NCBI GenBank assembly: GCA_032123755.1 | Contig: JAQBES010000043.1 | Span: forward strand, 50,288 to 114,287 | Direction: 5' to 3' | DNA from: Palsa-1315 sp032123755 | Lineage (GTDB): Bacteria > Nitrospirota > Nitrospiria > Nitrospirales > Nitrospiraceae | Length of the DNA stretch: 64,000 nucleotides | Part shown: one piece after another, positions 25,665 through 33,861 of the stretch | Layout of the letters: each line of letters begins with the position of its first letter | How positions within the stretch are numbered: the first letter of the stretch is position 1 | The notes under the pieces: generated by a model | What the model saw: the letters and a program-made list of their open reading frames with translations, nothing else | Told to the model about the DNA's origin: nothing | The model's database searches: none | Program-made: the position numbers and the translations under genes

Positions 25665-26560
25665 GCCAACAGGCATTGGTCAGTTCAATTTGCTCTCCTC
25701 TCCCGGCCTTCGAGGTACGTCAGCTATCGTTCCGGTATGACTCTGTGCGAAGCCGTCCGTTTGGTGACCGCTCAAACTGGGTCATCAATGGAATAGAGCT
25801 CACTATCCGTCAGGGTGAGATCGTCGGTGTGATTGGGCCCAACGGGTCGGGGAAAAGTTCGTTGCTGAAGCTGTTGACGAGGCTGGTTCGACATCAAGAG
25901 GGAACCATACGTTTGTTCGGGGCTGAGCTAGGAACATTGTCGCGCGAATCAATTTCCAGGCAGGTGGCGTATATGCCACAGGATCTCTCGTACGACTTCC
26001 CATTTTCCGTATTAGACATGGTGTTGATGGGGCGGTTCCCCTATCGACGCAGTGGGCTGTGGAACCTCGTGGGGTGGGAGCGGCAAGATGATCTTGCCGT
26101 AGCAGAAGAGGCCATGGCCCAGACGGATGTGACGCATCTAGCCACCCGGATGATCGCTACGCTTTCAGCAGGGGAGCGACAACGCGTGCTGCTCGCGCGT
26201 GCCTTAGCCCAGGTGCCTCGCGTGCTCATGCTCGATGAGCCGACCGCGCATCTCGACCTCAATCATCAGCTCGACGTGTGCCGGATCCTCCAGCGTGTTC
26301 ATGCGCAATTGCAGATGACAGTGCTACTCGTCTCACATGACATCAATTTGGCAAGTCAATACTGTGATCGTATTCTGGTCATGAAACAGGGAACCGTTGT
26401 GTGCATCGGCCCTCCACAGGACGTGATTCATCCGCGGGTCTTGACCGAGGTCTATGGGTGTCAGGTGCTGGTCGACACGCATCCGGATACGGGGTTACCG
26501 CGAGTCTCTTTGCCCGCTCAAGACCGTCATCAGACTGTTGCCGCATCTGGGATGTTGTGA
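25661..26560 (+). CDS. btuD: Cobalamin ABC transporter ATP-binding protein
   Basis: 299 residues. Walker A GPNGSGKSSLL near residue 60, signature TLSAGERQRVLLARAL near 168, Walker B VLMLDEPTAHLDLNHQLD near 190 and the switch His in LLVSHDINLA. The C-terminal tail (HPRVLTEVYGCQVLVDTHPD) is typical of FepC/BtuD-like ATPases. It powers uptake through the permease encoded before it. Confidence 0.93.
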   Translation: MSQQALVSSICSPLPAFEVRQLSFRYDSVRSRPFGDRSNWVINGIELTIRQGEIVGVIGPNGSGKSSLLKLLTRLVRHQEGTIRLFGAELGTLSRESISRQVAYMPQDLSYDFPFSVLDMVLMGRFPYRRSGLWNLVGWERQDDLAVAEEAMAQTDVTHLATRMIATLSAGERQRVLLARALAQVPRVLMLDEPTAHLDLNHQLDVCRILQRVHAQLQMTVLLVSHDINLASQYCDRILVMKQGTVVCIGPPQDVIHPRVLTEVYGCQVLVDTHPDTGLPRVSLPAQDRHQTVAASGML

Positions 26561-26585
26561 GTTTCATGTGTGCGGGTGAGGTTTC

Positions 26586-26624
26586 GTACCCAACCAGCCC
26601 GTTGGTTCCAGGGGGTACTGTTTA
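26586..26624 (+). terminator. Candidate stem-loop terminator of the btu operon
   Basis: GTACCC (26586-26591) and AACCA (26592-26596) pair with TGGTT (26603-26607) and GGGTAC (26613-26618) in a nested hairpin. Only a short T tract (TGTTT) follows, so termination efficiency is doubtful. It lies between btuD and the second riboswitch. Confidence 0.4.
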
Positions 26625-26635
26625 ACCAGGGAGAA

Positions 26636-26885
26636 AGGTCGTTCGAGTCAACATACCGTTGGGGACGGGGAAGATGGTGCAAATCCATCACGGTACCGCC
26701 ACTGTAAGCGGGGAGTGACTCTGCATGAATGCCACTGTCGTGATGACGTGAATCGGTAGTCGTGAACCGTTAATCGCAAGAATTGATCTTCTCGATTAAC
26801 GAATAACGATTTACGATTCACGTCTCCAGATGGGAAGGCGCAGGGAAGCGACGAGCCGCAAGTCAGGAGACCCATTCAACGGGCA
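26636..26885 (+). promoter_or_regulatory. Second cobalamin riboswitch, upstream of the TonB receptor
   Basis: Conserved blocks: GATGGTGCAAATCCATC, GGTACCGCCACTGTAAG, ATGCCACTGTC, ATGGGAAGGC and B12 box AAGTCAGGAGACC (26860-26872). As in the first copy, the variable arm between GCCACTG and GGGAAGGC is a long hairpin, here with GACGTGAATCG facing CGATTCACGTC and GTTAATCG facing CGATTAAC inside. It lies 37-40 nt before the receptor gene and should lower its expression when cobalamin is high. Confidence 0.92.
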
Positions 26886-26893
26886 TTTCGACT

Positions 26894-26918
26894 GGACCCT
26901 TCGAGTCTAAGGGAGGTC
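26894..26918 (+). promoter_or_regulatory. Hairpin covering the ribosome site of the TonB receptor
   Basis: CCCTT (26897-26901) pairs with AAGGG (26909-26913), and GGAC/GTC pairs can extend it. The right arm is the Shine-Dalgarno sequence AAGGGAGG, which would be hidden in the hairpin. Lying between the riboswitch and GTG 26922, it suggests translational control, unlike the terminator of the first riboswitch. Confidence 0.45.
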
Positions 26919-26921
26919 TCT

Positions 26922-28967
26922 GTGCGTATACATCTTACGGGTCTGTCTGTTTGTATTGTCCTGTTTTTCTGCCTTGTTACTTCCATCAGCCATGCCCAGT
27001 CAGAAGATGTGCTTGAGACGCGTGAAGTCGTCGTCTCCAGTACACGTCTTCCTGATGCACCTGTCGATGCCAGAACGCTTCCGGCAAAAGTGACCGTCAT
27101 CACGGCCGAAGATATTCGCAAGAGCGGCGCAAGGACGGTACAAGAAGCTGTCCAATGGGCGACAGGCATCGTAATGTATGATCAAGTCGGGAACGCGTTT
27201 CAGCAGACGATTGACATGCGTGGGTTCAGCGGAGCGCCGGTTCCCGCAACGTCCGTTTTTCTGGACGGGGTGCGAGTAAATGAGCCTGACTTTAACTCTG
27301 TCAATTTTGATCTTGTGCCCCTGGAAACGATAGAACGAATTGAAATATTTCCAAACTCATCGGCGGTCTTTGGCAAGAACGCATTAGGAGGAACCATTAA
27401 CCTTACTACCAAACGTGGCGGAGAAACTCGGTCGGTTACCGGAGAGACGGCGTTTGGAAGTTTTAATCGCGAACGGTCCACGATCACTGTGGGCGGACCG
27501 GTTGGAAAGTTTGACTATTTCTCCAGCTTCAGCAGGGAAAGCGAGGATGGATATCGAAGAGATACGAGCGCTAACATTTCCCGTTTCTTTGGAAAAGTTG
27601 GTTATCACGATGGAGAACAAACGGACATCACAGTGTCCTATGCGTATGTAAACGACAAACTGTTTCAAGCAGGCCAACTAACCTTGGCGCAATTAGCTCA
27701 AGACCGGCGACAGAATGCGACCCCCGGAAGTTTCATCGACAATGAGAACAGTTTCATTAGGGTCAATGCGCGGCACCGGCTGCCATGGGGGCTGTCACTG
27801 AGCGCGAATTTCTTCTATCGGAAACTCACGCAGGACTCTTTCGTGAATTTTGGAGGGGGATTTTCCAATACCACTGTGATTGAAACCGATTCTCGGGGCG
27901 GAGTATTGCAACTGGGGCATGAGTTGGAAATGTGGGGATTAAAGAACTCGTTGGTATTGGGAGTGGAGTTTACACGAAATGACTTCAATGGAACCTCCGT
28001 TGGGCTGACAGGTTCAAGATCGCTAACCGATGAGGATATCGTTGCCTTTTATGCGCAGGATACCCTGCATGTGACGCCGCGACTGAGTTTCATTGGCGGT
28101 GTGCGTTACGATCACGATCAGATTGGATTTAACGAGCTGCTCAATACGCGTCCGGACGGGAATGTTCGATTTGGCGGCGTTACGCCAAGAGGAGGAGTAA
28201 CCTATCTGGTCACCCCATTAACGAGCATCTATTTCACTTACAGTCAGGGATTTCGCGTTCCTACTGCACAAGAGATGTTTGCATTTTCTCCCTTTACATC
28301 AAATCCTAATTTGAGTCCTGCTCGATCACAGTCCTACGAGGTAGGCCTAAAAGGGAAGCTTTTTGATCAAATCGACTATGCTATCGCTGCCTTTCAAACC
28401 AATGTACGAAATGAGATTCAGTTCACGTGCATTCTGTGCACCGGTGCGTTTGGGGATGGCATCAATCGGAACATCGGCCAGACAAGGAGACGGGGGATCG
28501 AAGCTACGATCAAAACCCGAGTGAATGAGTATGCCGGCCTCGAACTCAACTATACTTATGTAGATGCGCGATTCAGGCAGCGAGAAGTATTTAGCGCAAC
28601 GAATATTGCTGATATCGGAGACTCTATCCCTTTGGTACCAAAGAATCGCTTTAGCGTTATTGGGAGTGTGTATCCTGCTCCAGGCTGGACGGCTTCACTT
28701 ATTGGATTGTACGTCAGTACACAGTTTGCGCAAGGTGATGAGGCAAACTCATTTGAACGGATCTCAGGTTATTTCATGCTGAACGGGCGGCTGGCATATG
28801 AAACGAAAGTTACAGGTGGGAGACTGAGCGCGTACCTACTCTTGAACAATCTGACGAACTCTGAATATTCTACATTTGGCACAGCGAGTGCGTTCGGACG
28901 CACCTTTGTTCCTGCTCAGACGATTTCGATTTTCGGAGGGGTTAGCTATAGGTTTGAAGGTCTTTAA
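26922..28967 (+). CDS. btuB: TonB-dependent outer-membrane receptor, BtuB-like
   Basis: 681 residues. Signal peptide to about residue 26, then a TonB-box-like EVVVSSTR and the plug (TLPAKVTVITAEDIRKSGA, DMRGFSGAPVPATSVFLDG, VFGKNALGGTINL). The barrel has receptor motifs such as TYSQGFRVPTAQEMFAF and LELNYTYVDARF, and ends in VSYRFEGL. The cobalamin riboswitch argues for a corrinoid substrate. Base composition differs from its neighbours: 27301-27360 has 21 G+C in 60, against 39 of 60 at 24901-24960 in btuC, so acquisition by transfer is possible. GTG start with an SD eight bases upstream. Confidence 0.88.
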   Translation: MRIHLTGLSVCIVLFFCLVTSISHAQSEDVLETREVVVSSTRLPDAPVDARTLPAKVTVITAEDIRKSGARTVQEAVQWATGIVMYDQVGNAFQQTIDMRGFSGAPVPATSVFLDGVRVNEPDFNSVNFDLVPLETIERIEIFPNSSAVFGKNALGGTINLTTKRGGETRSVTGETAFGSFNRERSTITVGGPVGKFDYFSSFSRESEDGYRRDTSANISRFFGKVGYHDGEQTDITVSYAYVNDKLFQAGQLTLAQLAQDRRQNATPGSFIDNENSFIRVNARHRLPWGLSLSANFFYRKLTQDSFVNFGGGFSNTTVIETDSRGGVLQLGHELEMWGLKNSLVLGVEFTRNDFNGTSVGLTGSRSLTDEDIVAFYAQDTLHVTPRLSFIGGVRYDHDQIGFNELLNTRPDGNVRFGGVTPRGGVTYLVTPLTSIYFTYSQGFRVPTAQEMFAFSPFTSNPNLSPARSQSYEVGLKGKLFDQIDYAIAAFQTNVRNEIQFTCILCTGAFGDGINRNIGQTRRRGIEATIKTRVNEYAGLELNYTYVDARFRQREVFSATNIADIGDSIPLVPKNRFSVIGSVYPAPGWTASLIGLYVSTQFAQGDEANSFERISGYFMLNGRLAYETKVTGGRLSAYLLLNNLTNSEYSTFGTASAFGRTFVPAQTISIFGGVSYRFEGL

Positions 28968-29001
28968 CAGATGTGCCTGCTCATATGAGGGGACTGCGAA
29001 T

Positions 29002-29592
29002 ATGCGCATCACCAAAGTCTACACAAGAACCGGTGACAAGGGGAAAACCAGGTTGGCTGGAGGGCAACAAGTATGGAAGGACAGCGTGCGGGTGGAGGCC
29101 TATGGGGACGTGGACGAATTGAACTCGACGATCGGAGTTGTCAGGGCGTTTAATGCGGAGTTGGTCGGGATTCATCCGTCTGCCGATCAGTTAGAAGAGG
29201 AACTGCGCTGGATGCAGAACAAGCTGTTTGATCTTGGTGGGTTGCTGGCCACGGCGCCCGGGCAGACGTTCAAAAATATGCCGACGGTCACAGCCCGGGA
29301 CGTGACCAGGCTGGAAAAACTCATGGATAGGTGTCAGAAAGACTTGCCGCCCCTGAAGGAATTTATTCTTCCAGGGGGCGGGAAGATTTCAAGCTTGTTA
29401 CACCAGGCCAGAACGATCTGTCGACGGGCTGAACGTCTCTGTGTGCGATTGGGGAGAGAAGAGCCTCTGGATCCGGCTCTCGTGCGTTTTCTGAATCGCC
29501 TCAGCGACGCATTGTTTGTTTTGGCCCGCTGGACGGCTAAGCAGCAAAGTGAGCCGGAGTTTTTATGGCAACGGGACTCGAGGGGCGCGTGA
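29002..29592 (+). CDS. Cob(I)alamin adenosyltransferase, PduO type
   Basis: 196 residues. The N-terminal ATP-binding motif is YTRTGDKGKTRLAGG, followed by VEAYGDVDELNSTIG; further conserved parts are LPGGGKISSLLHQARTICRR and FLNRLSDALFVLARW. It transfers adenosyl from ATP to cob(I)alamin, giving the coenzyme form. ATG 29002 with GAGGGGA upstream is the best start; earlier codons of the frame lie inside the receptor gene. It sits 34 nt after the receptor stop and completes an uptake-and-activation set. Confidence 0.93.
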   Translation: MRITKVYTRTGDKGKTRLAGGQQVWKDSVRVEAYGDVDELNSTIGVVRAFNAELVGIHPSADQLEEELRWMQNKLFDLGGLLATAPGQTFKNMPTVTARDVTRLEKLMDRCQKDLPPLKEFILPGGGKISSLLHQARTICRRAERLCVRLGREEPLDPALVRFLNRLSDALFVLARWTAKQQSEPEFLWQRDSRGA

Positions 29593-29635
29593 AATGTGAC
29601 CTTTGAATCCCGTCTTTTTAGTGGATTTAGACGAC

Positions 29636-29836
29636 CTAGAACGACACGATCGCTTGTTGGGTGGTGGGGCGAGACCCATAGCGAAATAGATTCTTGTCGT
29701 ATGTGTCGTATTGAAACTCGGCTCGTGTAATCAGTGACGGTACCGATCTGTACTGGAACGGGGGGTCGCTCGGATAGTCATCGGGGCCCGCGAGCTCCTT
29801 CCGTTCGATCAGCATCACCGCGTCGAGCGTCTGCAC
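29636..29836 (-). pseudogene. C-terminal remnant of an outer-membrane porin-like protein
   Basis: About 60 codons on the minus strand read like the end of a beta-barrel: SLITRAEFQYDTYDKNLFRY and then TTQQAIVSF with the terminal Phe of outer-membrane proteins. No signal peptide or upstream barrel is present. At 29833-29853 the frame runs into the word GCACTGAGCCTGTCGAAGG, a sequence known as a recurrent intergenic word in many bacteria. I read this as a truncated gene whose 5' part was lost. Evidence is limited to the peptide pattern. Confidence 0.4.
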
Positions 29837-30168
29837 TGAGCCTGTCGAAGGGCCTTCCTGTCAGAGCAGATTAGAAGCCAGCATCCCAAACATCCGTCCA
29901 TTGCGCGAGATTGCCCCCAATCTCGCCATGGCCTGCCTACTTTTTCTGAGCGCATACGGCTGGAATCCGGCGAGGAGTGGTGTGCTCTCCAGGGACTGCT
30001 TGTCCCGCGATTACGCACATGGCCGATGAGGGTCAGATATTCGGAAGATGTCGAATTTGTCGATTCTCTTGCCAATGGCAAATGACCGGTTACACTCAAG
30101 TTTCAGTGACGCTAGTTCAAAGGATCAGTGACCAAGAGTGACAACCGGTTGACCTGACGCAAGGATGA
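29837..30168. other. Gene-poor spacer before the c-heme gene
   Basis: Contains the recurrent word at 29833-29853 and no convincing gene. On the minus strand (about 29870-30007) a 45-codon stretch includes LLAGFQPYALRKSRQAMARL and ends in a stop; I cannot identify it and it may be debris. No IS ends or direct repeats were seen. Confidence 0.4.
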
Positions 30169-30900
30169 ATGACTGTGCGTATTTTCATGATGTTGGCGGT
30201 AGGAATGACGGCGATCCCGTTGGCGTGGAGTGCTCCGGCGGGAGCTGGGAATGAGGCGGAAGTGGCGGAGCACTTGATTGAGTTGGTCAAGATTGGCCGT
30301 GGGATCGTCTCCGAGCAAATGCAGAATATCAATGACCCTTCGAAGGGCGACAAGGGGTTTACCGGCGATTACATGAGCCGGCAGGTACTAGAACGTTTTA
30401 AGGAAGTCACGAAACTTGATCTGCGGATTCCCAACGTCGTGCCACAGGCGAATCTCTACCTTTCCTTAGTTCAAGTGGAAAAAGAAGTGGTGGACCAAGC
30501 CCAGCCGGTCATTAACAAGGCCGGCATCTCCTTTAAGGGATTCATTCCCGTCGTGTTCGCCAGGAGAGTCGGAGAGCAGTTCTATAAGAAGTCTGGTGTC
30601 CGTGTGAAGCTTACGGCGATCGACTATCGGAATGCCAATAATAAGCCGGATGATTTTGAGACGGAGGTGCTGCGGATGTTCGGCGATCCGCGTCATCCCA
30701 AGGGACAGTCCTATGTGCGGAGTACAATGGTAGACGGACGACCAGTCCTTCGTATGATAGACCCAGAATATGCCGCCACGACTTGCCTGGCTTGTCATGG
30801 TGGACCCAAAGGCGCGCGCGATGTGACGGGCATGAGAAAAGAAGGATTGAAGGAAGGGGATTTAGCCGGGGCGATCAGTATCGTGCTGCCGCTGAAATAG
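30169..30900 (+). CDS. Periplasmic c-type heme protein, DUF3365/Tll0287-like
   Basis: 243 residues with a signal peptide (MTVRIFMMLAVGMTAIPLAW, cleavage after about 25). One c-heme site TTCLACHGGPKG lies near residue 205. The fold marks GISFKGFIPVVFARRVGEQF, SGVRVKLTAIDYRNANNKPD and PVLRMIDPEYAATTCLACHG match the Tll0287-like (DUF3365) family, found alone or as the sensor part of kinases and chemoreceptors. It precedes the CheY gene by 72 nt in the same direction, so it may report redox state or a heme ligand to the chemosensory cluster. That link is an inference. ATG 30169 has AAGGA upstream. Confidence 0.8.
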   Translation: MTVRIFMMLAVGMTAIPLAWSAPAGAGNEAEVAEHLIELVKIGRGIVSEQMQNINDPSKGDKGFTGDYMSRQVLERFKEVTKLDLRIPNVVPQANLYLSLVQVEKEVVDQAQPVINKAGISFKGFIPVVFARRVGEQFYKKSGVRVKLTAIDYRNANNKPDDFETEVLRMFGDPRHPKGQSYVRSTMVDGRPVLRMIDPEYAATTCLACHGGPKGARDVTGMRKEGLKEGDLAGAISIVLPLK

Positions 30901-30972
30901 CGTCAGAAGATCGGACCAGACAGAGTTTGAGATAGCATACCTATACGTTACCTCACTAAAGGAGCGCCCAAG

Positions 30973-31335
30973 ATGAGCAAGATTGTGGTAGTCGATGATT
31001 CGTACGCCGATGTGCAAATGATCGAAGGGTTCCTCAAGGCGGCCAACTACACCGTGGTGTCTTTCCCCAACTCCGATCAGCTCGAAGACAAAGTGGCCAG
31101 CGAGAAACCCGATCTGATCGTGATGGACGTGGTGATGCCGGGACGCAACGGATTCCAGGCCTGTCGTGACTTGAAGAGCGATGACCGCTGCAAGAATATC
31201 CCCATCATTCTCTGCACCTCGAAAGGTAACGCGAGCGATAAGTTCTGGGGAGAGCGGCAAGGGGCAAACGGCTACATTGTCAAACCATTTAAGACCGAAG
31301 ACCTGTTGGCCACCGTCAAGAAGGTGATGGGCTAA
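30973..31335 (+). CDS. Single-domain response regulator, CheY/PilH-like
   Basis: 120-residue receiver. Acidic pocket D8/D9, phosphorylation site D52 in LIVMDVVMPG, Thr82 region ILCTSKGN and the conserved Lys in GYIVKPFK. No output domain, so it acts by protein contact as CheY, PilG or PilH do. SD AAAGGAG in the leader. First gene of the chemosensory cluster, five bases before the CheW-like gene. Confidence 0.92.
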   Translation: MSKIVVVDDSYADVQMIEGFLKAANYTVVSFPNSDQLEDKVASEKPDLIVMDVVMPGRNGFQACRDLKSDDRCKNIPIILCTSKGNASDKFWGERQGANGYIVKPFKTEDLLATVKKVMG

Positions 31336-31340
31336 CGCTA

Positions 31341-31865
31341 ATGGACTCCGCACGCCGTACAACGGATGCAGATCGTGCTCTGACAACACAGGGGACATCT
31401 TTATCAGAATCTGCTCAGAGCCAGGTGGCCGGGTCCTCGACCATGCGTGCCGCCATTATCTCAATGGGGGGAGAGCTCTTTACGATCGACCTGCTAAACG
31501 TACGCGAAGTCTTTGTCGTGGAATCCATCACTCCGGTTCCCGGGATGCCGACCGGGTTAGTGGGGGTTACGAACCTGCGCGGAACTGTGATCCCGTTGCT
31601 CGACCTGCGACCGATGTTTGCCCTTAAGGCCGATGTATCGTTGCGGTACGCCGTAGTGGTGAAGCACGGAAACTGGCAGGTTGGCCTCTTGGTGGATACG
31701 GTACCGGAAATTCGTACCCTTTCCATGGACCAATTCTTACCGGCTCCGACCGGCATGGGGGACAAGGCGTTCCCCTTTGTATCGACCGTTGTGAAGTTGG
31801 AGGATCGGCTCCGAGGCGTATTGGAAACGTCGGTGATGCTCTCATATCTTGAGGGGACGAGCTAA
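31341..31865 (+). CDS. CheW-like scaffold protein (first of three)
   Basis: 174 residues. A CheW domain follows an N-terminal extension of about 33 residues: GGELFTIDLLNVREVFVVES, GMPTGLVGVTNLRGTVIPLL and YAVVVKHGNWQVGLLVDTV. It should couple the chemoreceptor encoded next to the CheA-type kinase. Equivalent to PilI in Pil-Chp systems by position. Confidence 0.9.
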   Translation: MDSARRTTDADRALTTQGTSLSESAQSQVAGSSTMRAAIISMGGELFTIDLLNVREVFVVESITPVPGMPTGLVGVTNLRGTVIPLLDLRPMFALKADVSLRYAVVVKHGNWQVGLLVDTVPEIRTLSMDQFLPAPTGMGDKAFPFVSTVVKLEDRLRGVLETSVMLSYLEGTS

Positions 31866-31927
31866 CAAGGGGCAATAAGCAGAAATATCACGCAATTCAA
31901 GGCACGATCAGAGAGAAGGGGGACGCG

Positions 31928-33811
31928 ATGGCAAAGAGTGCAAAAACAGAAATCAGGGGGGGATTCGGCGATCTCAAAACACGGACAAAGCTGCTTTTGA
32001 CCTACGGGTTCGTCAGCTTCATCATCTTCATGATGGCGACCGTTGGTGTGCTGACGATCCGGCAGTTGAGCGCCGCGTCACATGCGGCGTTCACGAGCTA
32101 TACGATCCCGCTGGCTGACTTCGCTGAAATGAGTACTGCCTTAACGCACCACCATCAGATCTTGACCGGGATTGTCAGTGTCACGAACCATGAAAACTTT
32201 GTGTCGGAAGTCGCGCGGTTGTCATCGTTTCGCGCGAAGACGAACAAGGTTATCGCAGACTATGGAAGTAACGTACTCCGCGTCTCTCGATCGGGCCGTG
32301 ACGAGGCGGCGGACTTGGCGACTTTGAAGTCCGCCATTCAGAAATATTTCCAGGAGGCCGATGGAGCCCTGAGTGCGATGGCCGATAGTTTCGGGAAGCT
32401 GCTGACGCCCGCACAGGCTGAGCACATGCGAAGCCTCGGGATCTTGGCCTTGACGGTGAATCTGCAGCCGACATTCGAGAAAGTCATCCAACTCAATCAT
32501 GAACAGGTATTGGACATGCGAGAAGTGGCGATGGACCGCAACGCGGATGCGCAGACTACCGCGTTCATCGGAACGGTAGTCCTCGTCCTTGGCGGACTCA
32601 TTGCAGTGGTCCTCGGAATCGGCGTCGCATATTTCGTTGTCAGTTTCTTCTCCAAAAACCTGATCCATATTGCGCAGGTCGCCCAGTTGGCCTCCAGCGG
32701 TAACTACAAAGCCCGTGCCAAGATCGAGTCTAAGGACGAACTCGGACAGATGGCCGTATCGTTTAATGCCATGTTGGACCGCATTATCTCGGCCCTTGAG
32801 ACGGCGGAATCTGAGCGCGATGAAATGCAAAAGCGGTTGATGGGCTTTCTGGTCTTGGTTTCAGACGTCGGTAAGGGCGACCTGACGAAGCGCGGTGAGG
32901 TGACGACTGACATGTTTGGCAACCTCGCGGACGGGTTCAACCTCATGATTGACCGGTTCGGACAGTTGCTTAAACAGGTTCGAGAGGCAGCGGAACGTGT
33001 GAACAAGTCGGCTGGGACTCTCCGAGACAGTGCAGGACAGATGGCCGGTACCGCAAAACACCAGGCGGATGAATCTGCGAAGACGTTGAGCGCGGTCGAT
33101 CAGTTGACCTCTTCCATGCGCCAAGTCTCGGCAACCGCCGGTGCCTCCTCGGAATCTGCCAAGCAAGTGTTGCAGGCAACGGAACAAGGACGCGTGGCCG
33201 TGCAAGAAACCGTGCAGGATATGCAGAACATTCGTTCAGCCGTGCAACGTATGTCGAAGCAGGTCAAGGGGCTGGGTGATCGGTCGTTAGAAATTTCGCA
33301 CATCGTGTCGACGATTCGCGATATCGCCAATCAGACCAACCTACTTGCGCTGAACGCGGCCATCGAAGCGGCCGGCGCAGGCGAAGCAGGAGTCCGATTT
33401 GCCGTCGTTGCCGACCAGGTCAGAAAACTGGCCGAAAGCTCGACGCAAGCCACCAGGGAAATCGCCGACCTCGTGAAGATGATTCAGACGGAAACGCAGG
33501 ACACGGTCATCGCCATGGAACAGGAAACTCAGGCGGTGGAAGCAGGATCGGCTTCCGCGCTGCGTACAGGAGAAGTATTCAATGTCATTACAGGTATCGC
33601 TCAGCGTTCGTCCGAGCTGGCACAGACCATCGCCAGTGCCGCGGTGAACCAGACCGCTTCGACGGATCAAGTGGGTCGTTCGATTAAGGACTTCGCTGGC
33701 GGTGCCATGGCGACGCAAAAAGCGACGGACTCAGCGCGCGTGACCGTCGAAGACATGGCAAGACTCGCCGAAGGGCTGACGTCCTCCGTCGCGCAGTTCA
33801 AATTGGCCTAG
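31928..33811 (+). CDS. Methyl-accepting chemotaxis protein, PilJ-like
   Basis: 627 residues. Two membrane helices (LLLTYGFVSFIIFMMATVG near 25-43; FIGTVVLVLGGLIAVVLGIG near 199-218) bracket a helical periplasmic domain of about 150 residues. A HAMP region follows, then a second HAMP-like helical stretch and the MA signalling domain with tip DIANQTNLLALNAAIEAAGA. The receptor senses through the periplasmic bundle and drives the CheA kinase next door. It is the only receptor in the cluster. Neither CheR nor CheB is encoded here, so adaptation by methylation would need enzymes from elsewhere. Confidence 0.93.
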   Translation: MAKSAKTEIRGGFGDLKTRTKLLLTYGFVSFIIFMMATVGVLTIRQLSAASHAAFTSYTIPLADFAEMSTALTHHHQILTGIVSVTNHENFVSEVARLSSFRAKTNKVIADYGSNVLRVSRSGRDEAADLATLKSAIQKYFQEADGALSAMADSFGKLLTPAQAEHMRSLGILALTVNLQPTFEKVIQLNHEQVLDMREVAMDRNADAQTTAFIGTVVLVLGGLIAVVLGIGVAYFVVSFFSKNLIHIAQVAQLASSGNYKARAKIESKDELGQMAVSFNAMLDRIISALETAESERDEMQKRLMGFLVLVSDVGKGDLTKRGEVTTDMFGNLADGFNLMIDRFGQLLKQVREAAERVNKSAGTLRDSAGQMAGTAKHQADESAKTLSAVDQLTSSMRQVSATAGASSESAKQVLQATEQGRVAVQETVQDMQNIRSAVQRMSKQVKGLGDRSLEISHIVSTIRDIANQTNLLALNAAIEAAGAGEAGVRFAVVADQVRKLAESSTQATREIADLVKMIQTETQDTVIAMEQETQAVEAGSASALRTGEVFNVITGIAQRSSELAQTIASAAVNQTASTDQVGRSIKDFAGGAMATQKATDSARVTVEDMARLAEGLTSSVAQFKLA

Positions 33812-33861
33812 GTGGGTCTCCCGAAGCATACGCTGGATGCACCGGGTAAGAAAGTACAGGG

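Noticed and set aside
29870..30007. 45-codon minus-strand peptide with LLAGFQPYALRKSRQAMARL
   Set aside because: Coherent-looking but has no start, no ribosome site and no recognised family; left as debris in the spacer.
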